Below the pieces are notes generated by a model, which had not been told where the DNA came from, did not search any database, and was given only the letters and a program-made list of their open reading frames with translations. From NCBI RefSeq assembly GCF_002999335.1, contig NW_020312752.1, positions 186,001 to 250,000 on the forward strand: 64,000 nucleotides of DNA, read 5' to 3'. The position numbers and the translations under genes are program-made. This document shows positions 1 through 10,327 of the stretch, one piece after another. The DNA is from Cyclospora cayetanensis. Lineage: Eukaryota; Apicomplexa; Conoidasida; Eucoccidiorida; Eimeriidae. Each line of letters starts with the position of its first letter. The first letter of the stretch is position 1.

Positions 1-1085
1 CCGACTTATTTGACGAGCTGCCCCACAGCGATCCATTGGAGGATAAGTGTGACATAGATAGCGATAAGAGGGGTTCGCGCTGGTCAGGGAAGGGATGCTG
101 CAAAGACAGCGCCTTTCTTCCCGTGCAAAACCGAGATGGCGGCGTCCTCGCTGGGTTGGCTGCCCTTGAGGTAGGCCGTGCAGCTCTTCTTAGCAAGGAG
201 CAGCAGCAACTGCCGCAACAAAACACTATCCCCGTAGTGGGCGCACAGGCTTTTTCTCGTGCCTGTCATCGCCCCTATGCGGCATCGGCTGCTGAAATTT
301 CAGAAGAGGCTTTCACTTTTCAGTATCTGAGAGCTGATGACCAGGAAAACAAGGAGGGTTCCCCCTTAAGCACTTCATCATCAGTCTCCACAACGGCTTC
401 ACTTGATTTTGTTCCGTTAGGTTGGGAGGATGACAGAGACCGAGACGAGGGAAACTGGTGGCCTCCTCGTTCCATCAGTTCTTCTCCCCTACTGCCGGAG
501 TGCACAGATAAAAAAAATGATGCCGAAATAGAGCGCGTGTCGTCTTCCACCTCCGATATATGGGAAGGCCAGAGAGGGAACTGCCTTTTGCCCCCCCAAA
601 CGATCCAGAGTACCGCATCCCCGAACCCCTCTCCGTGTTGCCCTCCACCTCGGTGGCCTGTAGTACCTGAAGGCAGATGGAAGCCGTATTTTTTACGCTT
701 GGGCTTTCACTCTCCTAGTGGCTGCAAAAGAGACAGTAAAGGACGCATCACGAAGAGAGTTGGGGACCTAAGTTGGCTCCAGGTAATGATTGTTGATTCA
801 AATGAACCTCCCCACCATCACCTCAGTTTCAACAGAAGAAGTACAATGCGCACATGCGACGTCTGAGGCCAGACTCCCTTACATGAACTTGGAAGCCTTT
901 AGGCTGGTAGAATCTCAAGAAACGAGCAGTCGACATTGGAGAAGACACGAAAAGAAGAATATGACTGTGAACTTGAAAATATAATTGAATTTGGTAATTG
1001 TTTTGCCTTGCAGAAGTGCGACAAGGACGCAACAAAGCTTTTTCTAAGGCTTCAATTCTTAAGCCTCCCCAGAACGACCATGTGA
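1..1085 (+). CDS. 3' part of an unknown gene (two exons, 5' end outside window)
   Basis: The frame is already open at base 3 and reads to a good donor (CAG|GTAATG) after base 782. In phase 0 it joins a short last exon, 1014-1085, after a pyrimidine-rich acceptor (ttttgccttgcag), ending in TGA. The joined product is about 283 visible residues. It starts with an acidic stretch (DLFDELPHSDPLEDK), has a serine-rich centre, and has a C-terminal patch rich in Arg, Pro and Trp (RWPVVPEGRWKPYFLRLGF) that looks folded rather than low-complexity. If the intron is not used, the frame stops at 866. No family is recognised. The reading frame is seen directly; the splice is inferred from consensus and phase. 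Confidence 0.5.
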
Positions 1086-2129
1086 AAGACTGCTCCATGC
1101 AGTAATAGCTTCCGGTGGAGTCCAGGATACAGTAAACACAAACTGAATACTCTCTTTCGTTCATTCGTATCTGGAAAAAGCTTCGGCGGGCATTTATGTT
1201 GCTGTTCGCGAGAGAGTTGGACCTTGAAGAAGGCCCCTAGGGCTTTTGTCATGGAATCACAAAGGGGCATCACATGAATGGTCCTTCTAGAGCCTTCAGC
1301 GCTCTGAATGGATTTTATGAGACTGTCTTTGTCCGTCAGTGAACCACCTGGGTGGTGCACTTACGGTTTCCAAGGCAATGCCGAGTAGCAGAGTAAACTT
1401 CTGTCAGTTGCCAGAGATACCTGCTTGTGGCTATTGGTTCCGCAGTGGCGGAGACTGCAGCTGCAACACTATTTGTAGGAAGAGTGGGAACGGAGGTTCA
1501 TTGAGTTAAAGATCCCAAAGGTTCTCAGTGCTCCTTGTCCGCTTTTCCGTGGCGGCTGTGCAGCGGTGTGTATGTGATCAGTCAGCTGGTGGATTCGCAT
1601 ATTGGGGGAGTACCGATTTGGGTACCATAATTTCTAATAGTATGTCTTGTGCTCAGTTGCACAAGATAAAATTAATTACCATTTTAGTTGTTGAAACCTC
1701 AATTGAGGGCGACAAAGCGAAAAAAAACCTGATGAAAGCGAAGACTTGTTTTGCCAAATTCTTTTTCATTATCTAGCGTTTACTTCGTCCTCATGGACAA
1801 GAACAAACCCCTCTGCATTTGCAGCTGGAGGTTCTTCTATATACCGCGTCAATGTGCTTTTTATGTGGTACTGGCACCACCACTCGTTTGCTCACCCTTG
1901 GGTGAGACCGATGAGTCTGTGTGCCTGAAATCGCGGAAGCGGAGTTCAAATCCGCTGACATCTCGCACTGCATCTATAGAGTGCGGCACTTCTCCTCCCA
2001 TCCAGAGGCTAAGCCACGAAGTCGTCATGAGCAGCAGGTCGTCATCTACCTGAAAGGCAACCAGCCTACACCATACGGGCCCTGAGCTCCAGTAACGAGA
2101 CAAAGCCACACGGCATTACCGTATCCCCT
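1086..2129. other. Intergenic, convergent gene ends
   Basis: This lies between the 3' end of the left-edge gene and the 3' end of the minus-strand gene at 2130-4487. Only short open frames without protein-like composition are present, and no RNA gene or repeat was seen. Confidence 0.4.
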
Positions 2130-4487
2130 TCATATCCCCCCTCCTCCGATCGCAATTGCTTTACTAGAGGCATCTTGCGCACTTACCAGCTCACTAAACT
2201 TTCCCCGACGCGATTTGGCCGAACGCGGCACTGCTTGCACCCAGTGATCCTTCGTGCGCCCAATTTTGCGCAACGCCTTGTCAAACGCAGCAGCAAAGGA
2301 AGAGGGGACCACCTCTGCAATGCCGTGAGGGTTTCCCTCTGTTTTGTTCTTAGGCTCCAGCCGTTTGTCTGCTGGGATCGGCTCCTCATCGAACAGAGCT
2401 AGGGTTGGAAGTTGTAGCTTCGCAGCAACTTGGTCAATGTTAAATTCTGTGGGGTACAATGCGACAACAGTATCCAGGTGGGGCAGGAGTCTCCTGTCCT
2501 GGGCCATAGACGCAGAACTGGGGCCCTCGTTGAGCCTGCAATTTTTCTCCACTGCTGAGGCCGCCGCCGGTAGCGCCACAGATGCATGTGCGCCTGGTGC
2601 TGCTAGCGCAGCAAAAAGTAAGGCTTCCTTAGCGCCCTCCCCCACCCCTACCAGTCCCAGTGTCTGGGCCCCTTCGCTGAGATGCATCCAAAGGAGGGCC
2701 CTTGCTATTAGGCCCTGAAGACCGTAAGGGCGCAAACGCATTGCAGCTAGCTGACCCTCAGCTAAGCGGTTTAAGGACGGGGAAGAGGCAGAATCGGCAA
2801 GGGAAGGAGGATTACTGCCAGATGGGAGAAGCTCGGGCACAAGAACCAACGCTTGGCAGCTATGCGCGATGCGGTCCGCCAAATAGCGCACACGGGCATC
2901 CCTGAGGATACGTCGACACGAAGCAGGCAAGAAAGAGACTGAAGCGTATAAAGAAAGAAGGGGGACTAAAAGAGGTCTGAGAGGCCAAGGAGGCACAGAT
3001 ATCAAAATACACATGAGCTGCACCAAAGGTGCTTGCGCCAAACTTTGAGTCCCTCCGCCTAATTGTGTACAATACCTGGGGCTCAAATTCCCCGGTAGCA
3101 GGAGAATACCCCTCAGTTTCTCGTTTTCGGCGGAGTCTCCTGCCTCCCTCTTCACTTTTGTGCAGTACGCGGCCCCTAGTAGCTCGTTCCTGTCCTTGAA
3201 CTCAGGCATAAGACCCAAAAGAGACAAGAGAGGCTGTTTAAGTGCTTCGATTTGGCGTTCTGGAGTCATCATCTCAGAGCTCTCGGGTGCTTCTTGGGGG
3301 TCCGCAAGGCCCTCAGCGCCTCTCTGCTGCACTCCTGGGCCAGATTCTCCGGGAGGCCCCCTCGGACGGCACTGCACCCCGCTCTGCAGGAGACAAAACG
3401 TTGAGTTGAGGTCTTTGATGACTTGCGATAGCTCGTACTGGAGCCGTAAAAGTGTACGAGGAGCCCCTATAGTTGAGGCGCTGCAGCGGCCTTCGAAGAC
3501 AGGCCCCTGCGTCTCTTGAGGCAGCACAGGGGAAACACCGGAGGACTGAGGTGCCGATGGCGCTGTAGACCGCGTCAGCAGCCGCGCGGCCGCCTCGACC
3601 TCTTCCTCCATGAGCTGTGCAGGGAGGAAAATGATTTCCCGAACTTGCTCGTCGCGTACCCTAAGGAGGCTTTCTTCTGATGGGGGGTAATTTCCTTCTC
3701 CACCTTCCGTGAGACCACCTACGAGTTCTCTTAGTGAGTACAGCTCGCTATCCCACGAAAACTGCCTAGGCTGCTCAAGCCACAGAGGCCGCAGGGAGCT
3801 TATTTGGCTGAAGGGACGCGACTGGGGCTGCACCTTATTGGAAGGGGAGTCAACACAATCATGGGTCGTCGTCTCTGCATCTATATCCTTTCTCAAAGAC
3901 TCAAGCCTCATCCTTAGCTTTTCCTTATGGTGATTGTGGGACTTTGCTGGGTTAAGGCTACTATGTTGATCGTCTGCTTCCTCCAAGGCGGTCAGCTCTC
4001 TATCGAGGAGTGCCCTCAATGAACGAGCAAGGGCTTCCCTGTCTGCAGCTTCTTGAGGAAGCGAAAACCCTGCATGCTCTAATAGCTTTGAGAGTTCCGA
4101 GGAAGTGAGATCGTGTAGTGCAGTATGCAGTGCTAGGTGCATGTCTGTGGACAGCCTTGTATCCTTGGTAATGCGGTCGGGCACTTCATTGGGATCCACC
4201 CCACAAGCATCTGAGCTTTGCGTAAGATTACCATTAGATGTAGAAGAAGTTGCCGTTGAATCAGCAGCACAGAATAGAGGAACATGCGGGAAATTAGTGG
4301 GGATTCTGCGGTGCGGCCTGACCCACCGCGGTCCCAGGTGGATGTGCTGCATTCTTTCACGACGAAAAAGCCTCTGTGGGGATCTGAGCCAGCAGGGGAG
4401 AGCATTAGAAGGAGCAGATATGATAAGGAGGAAAAGAAAAAGCAGAGTGGCAGCAGCTGCCGCAGCCGACTGGCCAAAGCAGTCCAT
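2130..4487 (-). CDS. Secreted, possibly apicoplast-targeted protein with a dienelactone-hydrolase-like C-terminal domain
   Basis: Uninterrupted 785-codon frame with an ATG start. Residues about 9-30 form a hydrophobic signal peptide (poly-Ala then LLFLFLLIISAPSNA). It is followed by a basic, Arg/His-rich stretch to about residue 70 with a single acidic residue, the layout of an apicomplexan bipartite plastid leader. A long charged, partly helical middle follows (about 80-450). The last 300 residues look like an alpha/beta hydrolase of the dienelactone-hydrolase type: a VLVPELL strand, a helix-rich stretch, then LGLVGVGEGAKEAL where that family carries the nucleophile elbow (GxCxG), and LPTLALFDEEP near the usual acid position. 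Here the elbow reads G-V-G-E-G, so the Cys/Ser nucleophile would be Gly, and the protein may be non-catalytic. Fold assignment is by pattern memory only. No intron is needed, unlike most neighbours. Confidence 0.7.
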   Translation of the reverse strand: MDCFGQSAAAAAATLLFLFLLIISAPSNALPCWLRSPQRLFRRERMQHIHLGPRWVRPHRRIPTNFPHVPLFCAADSTATSSTSNGNLTQSSDACGVDPNEVPDRITKDTRLSTDMHLALHTALHDLTSSELSKLLEHAGFSLPQEAADREALARSLRALLDRELTALEEADDQHSSLNPAKSHNHHKEKLRMRLESLRKDIDAETTTHDCVDSPSNKVQPQSRPFSQISSLRPLWLEQPRQFSWDSELYSLRELVGGLTEGGEGNYPPSEESLLRVRDEQVREIIFLPAQLMEEEVEAAARLLTRSTAPSAPQSSGVSPVLPQETQGPVFEGRCSASTIGAPRTLLRLQYELSQVIKDLNSTFCLLQSGVQCRPRGPPGESGPGVQQRGAEGLADPQEAPESSEMMTPERQIEALKQPLLSLLGLMPEFKDRNELLGAAYCTKVKREAGDSAENEKLRGILLLPGNLSPRYCTQLGGGTQSLAQAPLVQLMCILISVPPWPLRPLLVPLLSLYASVSFLPASCRRILRDARVRYLADRIAHSCQALVLVPELLPSGSNPPSLADSASSPSLNRLAEGQLAAMRLRPYGLQGLIARALLWMHLSEGAQTLGLVGVGEGAKEALLFAALAAPGAHASVALPAAASAVEKNCRLNEGPSSASMAQDRRLLPHLDTVVALYPTEFNIDQVAAKLQLPTLALFDEEPIPADKRLEPKNKTEGNPHGIAEVVPSSFAAAFDKALRKIGRTKDHWVQAVPRSAKSRRGKFSELVSAQDASSKAIAIGGGGI

Positions 4488-4970
4488 GAGATCACGTGCA
4501 CCGCATGGGAGAAATTGCCGTGTGCACCAGGAAAAAGAAGCGAAAACGCAAAACCCGGAGCATTCTGATACTGTTTAAATGACATAATTAGTAGTGGATA
4601 GCTGCGGCCCCCCAAATTTGCAGTATGCCTTTGGTCGCTACCGAGAAGGGTTCCCCCTAAACGGCCCCGCAGCCGTAAATAACAGCTGGACGACGCTTGG
4701 CGCCAGCTGCTCGCTTTGCTGTGCTCTCCCCTTTTTGCTAAAAACGTAGGTATCGAGTTTATTTACTACCTGTATATCTGTATTCACCATATTCAACGGA
4801 TGAGCTCGCTTTACATCTTGTTTTCTTGTTTCCTGTGCAGCTCGCCGGTCGTCTCGATGCTGGTACCACGCTTACTTCCCCTAGCCACGCTTGAAATTTG
4901 TGAACTTATCCTAGAACTATCCTAAGGTGGCTCTTTTCATGGTGTCTGTGAGTAGACTCTGCCTGCTACA

Positions 4971-5797
4971 ATGGGGTTGCGCCTGGCCAGTCACCCTATT
5001 GACCTCCAGGTCATTTACCCTCTGACGAGGGCTATTTTTATGTTTTCCCTCGTCTTAGCATCGGCACTGCAAGAGAAACACCTGAAAAGAGGAATTTTCA
5101 ACGGCACAGGTCTTCCCCAGAAAGGGCAACGTGTGTCCCTGGAAACTCGCGATTTAATCGATGCAAACAATCCCAGTGGCTCACTAGACCAGCATGACCC
5201 AGTGCAGTACTTTGCGCATTTTTCACCCTTTTCTCTTATTCAGGAGGGTACTGTTATCCGCAATTCAGCTACCACTGCCGGAGGATTGCTGGGCCCTTCT
5301 GGGATGCCCGCCACCTCCCACAAGCTTGTAGCAGAGGCAATCCCCAGTTTTAGCACGCAGCTAACAGGGGCTCTCCCTTCATCCGATCTACAAATAAATA
5401 AAGCAGAGCATGATGCGCCCAGTTTTGGAGTCATAGCTGAATCTATGGAGCCCGACGGAGCCACATGGGATGGCGACGAGCTTCCAACGAGCTCTGATAT
5501 AGGTGAGCTCACTAGCATCAGGAAAGGTGCGTCATGAAGAAACATGAGAAGCATATTATAGTGACGGTCATATTTTGCTCAGTCTTGGTAATTTTCTGTA
5601 TGTTCTTTTTTAAAACTGATTGCCTGTGTATCTGTGTGGTAGCTCCACCGAACGCCTCTTCAGCGGACAACATATCTGAGAAAAGTGGTGGTGCTCTTTT
5701 TTGGGCCATCCTTGCAAACCTTATTGCCCTTTTCCTCATCGTTGCCGCCGTGCCGTTTATCCTTAGCCTAGTAGGTCTCAACCGCTGCAGAATCTAA
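4971..5797 (+). CDS. Two-exon single-pass membrane protein of unknown function
   Basis: Exons 4971-5526 and 5643-5797 give 236 residues. The donor is AAAG|GTGCGT; the acceptor is TGGTAG after a T-rich tract. Both sit in phase 1, so the frame continues exactly. Residues about 14-36 are hydrophobic and could be a signal peptide or anchor. The middle is Ser/Thr/Gly-rich and acidic without obvious domains. Near the C-terminus a clear membrane helix (FWAILANLIALFLIVAAVP) is followed by about 11 residues ending NRCRI. Without splicing, the first exon stops nine bases past the donor and the tail exists only as a separate frame starting at 5534. This may be a type I surface or secretory-organelle protein; no family is recognised. 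Confidence 0.6.
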
Positions 5798-8038
5798 TCC
5801 ATGTTCACTTTCGCTTCAGCCAGCTGCAGCAGCGGACCTGGGACTATAAGTGAGCGTCAGAGTGCTATTAGAGGCAACAAAGTAATACAAGCTTGTCCTG
5901 ATTTTGCCTTCTTATTCTCTAGCTTCGTGTGCACGTTCATCTTTGTTGTTAAGGCTGGAGGACGGGGATGGAAGTTCTGGAAGAGCAACTTACCACAAGG
6001 ATTTCCCATAGGTAGCTGTTGATCACACGGCTAGGCTCTTTAGAAAGCTTAACTGACACAAGAGCAGACTGCAATAATGCATTTGTTAAAAAGGCAAGTG
6101 ACTAAAGAAGCTCTAGCTGGCACGTTCTCTGATGAGTGCATTGTTTTTCCACCGAATTCTCAGATCCCGCCGGCCACCGGTACAACACCACTTTCCAGAA
6201 GCATAATGTCTATGATAAGCTTTAACTAAGTCTCTCAGCTGTATCAAAAACAGCACCTTCTATTGTGGGTAGCCAAGATCAAGATTGTGTAGCTATGGTG
6301 GTGTTCATGGTGGGCGCCATGGGCAGTGGAAAGATATGTTTTCCCCCCGAAAGAAGGCAAGAACCTCACCATGCTAATATTCTTGGCAGGCCTTTCTTTT
6401 GTACAGCCTAAACGTGTTTTTTTAATAGGGTTGTGGTTGAGTTCGCTCGTTCCGAATCTGGAGCTGCATTATAGTTTTTTCCATGTGTGCTCGGTTGCTG
6501 GCATGTCATGATTAAGTGCAACTTATTGGGGGCAGAGCTTTAAAATTGTTGGGTTTTTCCGGATTCCCTTCTCGGAGGATATCAGGCATAGAGCAGCTTT
6601 GAAGGAATAAGCGATATAGGTGACAACCCCAGCCCATGGGTGCCCAGATCTAAGTAGGCATGATGCGTGTTGTACAAGAGGCATATGCTTTTTCTCTAGA
6701 TATACAATAAGACAAAATGCATAAGATTACTAAAATTTAGTACAGTCAGAAGGTCGAATCGTGGTCTTTAGCTGGATGTGTTCTTGTCTTTCGTGTCCGG
6801 ACTGTCAAACCATTCTACATAGGATGCAATTGTGATAAATGCTAATACCCATCGATAAACATGGTGACAATATATCTTTACTGCATCTGAGTGTTTTCCA
6901 GCGATTTAAACTGAATTCTTTCACCACCTTGTGGCTATTCTTTACGCTGGTGGCTTTCTAAAGAACCAGCAGTTTCCATACCGTGCAGCAATGATGATGA
7001 GTCACCACTCTGCCGCATGTGGATACTCGACTCCTCCTAGAAACTTAAGCGAGTAAGCTTTTTGGTAATTTTTTTCCTATCATAGTTATTCGTTCGTCCT
7101 AGGTATATGAGCACGGGCGACGTGTTCGAGCGTGTGGCATTGAAGCCCTTTTGCTACAGAAGTTTCCAGCTGCTCATGCACTCTAGTTGCCTAATAAACA
7201 ATAACGCATCGCTGTCTTCATCGGATACTCGTTTGCTTCAGTAAGTTTCGCTGCATGGGAAGGCAAGTGTGCGTCCAGCTACAGTAAGCTGCACCAGACT
7301 ATTGGAAAAGACGGTTCGCCTCATGTATTTCTCTGGATGCACGTCTGATGAAATCGTCGAAATCATGGCCGGTAAACTGCACTATAAAGTGTCTAGTAGA
7401 TGGAAAGAAGTTATCAGGCATGAATAGAATGCACTTGCCTGGTGGATAAGCTGGTGCTCTCCCCGCACAAGACACAGCTGTTTGACGAACAAGTAAACTT
7501 ATTCGGCTCCTTTCAAAGATTAGATAAATGATTTGCCCGAAGGAATGGATACACGTCATCCTGATTTGCATCCTTATCGTCTTCATTGGTGAAAAAAAAA
7601 TTCCGAGTACGTCAATGTTCATCCACGCATGTACAAAGGCTTACTTAATTAGGTGAACTTTCAAGGCAGTCAACAGGGCTTCGTTAAAAAAAAGTGGCAC
7701 AGCGTCCTTTTTGAACGATACTGCTCCTGTACCGAGCTGGACGAGGCACTACGAGCGGTGTGGCTTAGTAGTACACACAAAGATATATTGAATGCCACAT
7801 GGTACACCTCGCAGATTCTAGTTCTCCTCAACAACGACACAAGCGTGTCAGAGGATTTTGTGCGAGTCAAGATATCCATTCTACTCGCGGAGATACTGGG
7901 TAATACACCCCAGATAGCGAAGCTATGTTTTTTCAACATGCCAAAACTCTCTTGAATGTTACATGAAACAAGACACGTGTATCGAGGCAGCGCGGTGTGA
8001 CTCCCGCGCCGTTGGGTTCGCCGACATGGGTGGTCTGG
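5798..8038. other. Long spacer without a supported gene
   Basis: A 2.2 kb stretch with moderate A+T content and almost no trinucleotide repeats. Open frames here are short and lack a convincing start, splice signals or composition. The one at 7653-7955 is the longest and was not accepted. The region probably holds the promoter and 3' sequences of the flanking genes. Confidence 0.4.
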
Positions 8039-10102
8039 CTATATGCAACACCTATACAAACAGGGGGTTGAAGGTCCACCACGGGGTTGATGGACACCAG
8101 CATTCGGCAAAGGGCAGAGCCCTAGCATCTGCTGGGGCTGTGAGCTAGCACCTCCATAGGGGACAGCTAGACACTGGTTGGCGCCGTGTTGTCCTGCAGC
8201 GGAAAGCCGCACCTATAGCAACGTACCGATTTCTACTTTTGGCCGAAGGCAAAAGTCTGAGTGCTCGCCAAATCTCCTCAAATAAAAAGGATTCCAGACA
8301 CCCCCCCGAAAACAAAGCAAACGTACCGTATTGCCCTGTAGGCATTCGCGGACTCTCCCTCTGTCTGTAGGCTTGCATTTGAGACGAGCCAACTGGGTAG
8401 TTGGAAACGGGTCGATGATAGCTGTGGGCTGTGTGCGTGACAAGATATGGAGCGGGAATGGGGACCTCTACGGGTTGCGTGTGTTGGCCCTGACGGAAGA
8501 TGGGTCTAACAGAGGGCGTCATGGGAATCGGCACAAGGTGGTCGCGATAGCGGTTTACAAAGTAAGGCTGGTCGACATATTTAACCCTGAATAGATACAG
8601 GAAAAAGAAATGTGAGAAAATAAGAAAAAACTAGTTCTCCCGCCAGCAACAAAAGTGTACGAAGCGGAATTGCTTTGGGCGTTACACAGGCTTACACGGG
8701 CCTTTCGAAAGGAACTGGAATATCGATGAAGTGTGGCTTGTTGTTGAGCATATCTTCCTTGATTATCTTTGGCTCCTGCCTTATTTTATACACTGGCACG
8801 TCTTCGTACTTCACAACAGTCAGCACATACAGCACGCACTCGGCATGCGAGACTCGCGGCGCTACTCAGGTACCTACGCGGAACTGCCGATTAGGGAGTG
8901 ACTGCCTCTCGAGGATCATCAGGACCCTGACGAACCTGTACGTTTGGCACTCTCTTTTCCACGATGACTTTTTTGAGAACAGGGTTGGCCACCTTTTTGA
9001 GCACTCCTTGGGGGCACTGCAACAAAACTCACATTTTCGAGAGTTGTCAGTGGCGATGCTTCATTTATTTCAAACTACAGATAATGCCTCAGATATTTGC
9101 TTCCAATAGACTTACGTCTACAACGGACTTTTTCACCACTGGCTTTAAGATCTCGTGAATCTCATCCACTTCTTCATAGCGATCCACTATCTTAATGATG
9201 GGCACTTCGACGTATTTGGGGATGTACTTTGTTTCAAACCGAGGAACATATGTTATATTCTCTCGTATTTCCTCTTTCGGGACAACCTTAATGACTTCAA
9301 TCACTTGAGGGACCTGCAAAAATACCATTAAGCCGCAAAGGTCGCACGATCATACTAACGATGTTTGGCGACACTGCCTCCTAGGGGGCTTCATAGCGTC
9401 AACTATATCCGCACCTCGACAATGACGTCATTGTAAAACACTTCTGGCACCTCCACAAACTTTTCCACTTCCTGAACAAACTCTAAATCAACAAATTTGA
9501 GTTGTTCTTCGACTGTCATTTTCGGCACAACTGTGTCCACCAATTCTTTGGGGCCCGTAGTGTCGATTTGCGCTGCCTTCTGGCTCTTCCGTTTGAACAT
9601 TGTTTTCTCTGAGTCCCGGGCGCCTGAAAAAAAATCAAGCTTCAATAAAATTGTTCAGGCTTACTTTTCAGTCAGCACTTCTGTCTCTAAAGTAGAGAAG
9701 GGAACAGATATGTGGTGCTAGTCTTGTGTGTAGTTGCCATTGCACCAAAAGCTCACTATTCGCTCCAGCTATGCCCCCGAATACGCGACTAGGAACCTGA
9801 TGCATAGCCTGTGCCCCCAGCCCAATCCTCCTCTCCATGATTGGCTGTAGATTGCCTGGACTGAAGGTCTTGGGCATTTGCTGATAGTCCCGCGTATCCC
9901 TTGTCGCCTCCGGTTCTTCCAGCTGCCTCGCCTGGGTGTCTCGCTGCCAAGTGGGAGATGTGATTGTTGCGGTGTTTTCCCTGTGGCTCGCTTGCACCGA
10001 ATCACGCATGTTCTGCGCTTCCCCCTGCGATGGCGTCGTGGGTTGCATCGCTGGCCTTTCGTTCATCTGTTCCTCACATTGAAGATAGTCGTAGACGTTC
10101 AC
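8039..10102 (-). CDS. Alveolin-type inner membrane complex protein (seven exons visible)
   Basis: Alveolins build the filamentous network under the pellicle. Exons from high to low coordinate: 10102-9757, 9623-9415, 9313-9116, 9016-8936, 8838-8696, 8586-8327, 8193-8039. Phases (1,0,0,0,2,1) close without a stop, and the total of 1392 nt is a multiple of three. The core shows the family's valine/proline/charge repeats, for example VIVEVPQVIEVIKVVPKEE, FETKYIPKYVEVPIIKIV and VIVEKRVPNVQ, followed by Pro/Gln-rich flanks. The tail ends in a Cys cluster (CLYRCCI), a plausible palmitoylation site. The first in-frame ATG is at 10066, but the frame stays open and protein-like up to 10327, so an upstream first exon is likely. 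The exon 4 donor (CAG|GTTCGT) is the weakest boundary. Family assignment is strong; the exact IMC number is unknown. Confidence 0.82.
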
Positions 10103-10327
10103 CGTTGGCCATGTATCGTCGAAGACATTACTTGTTCCTGAGCGGGTGGTTTCCCTTGCGGGCGTGCAGCTCCTTTCGGAAGCAGCGCTGCATTTGAAAA
10201 TGGAACAGAGGCGCGATCCACAGGAGGGGCGCGGAGGTGTGGGGGCCGGTGTCGCTGGCCTGGATTGTGCTTTCGTTGTTTCAATCAGAAGGGTTCCTCC
10301 GTAGAGGCGATCCCCCTCATGAGCCTG

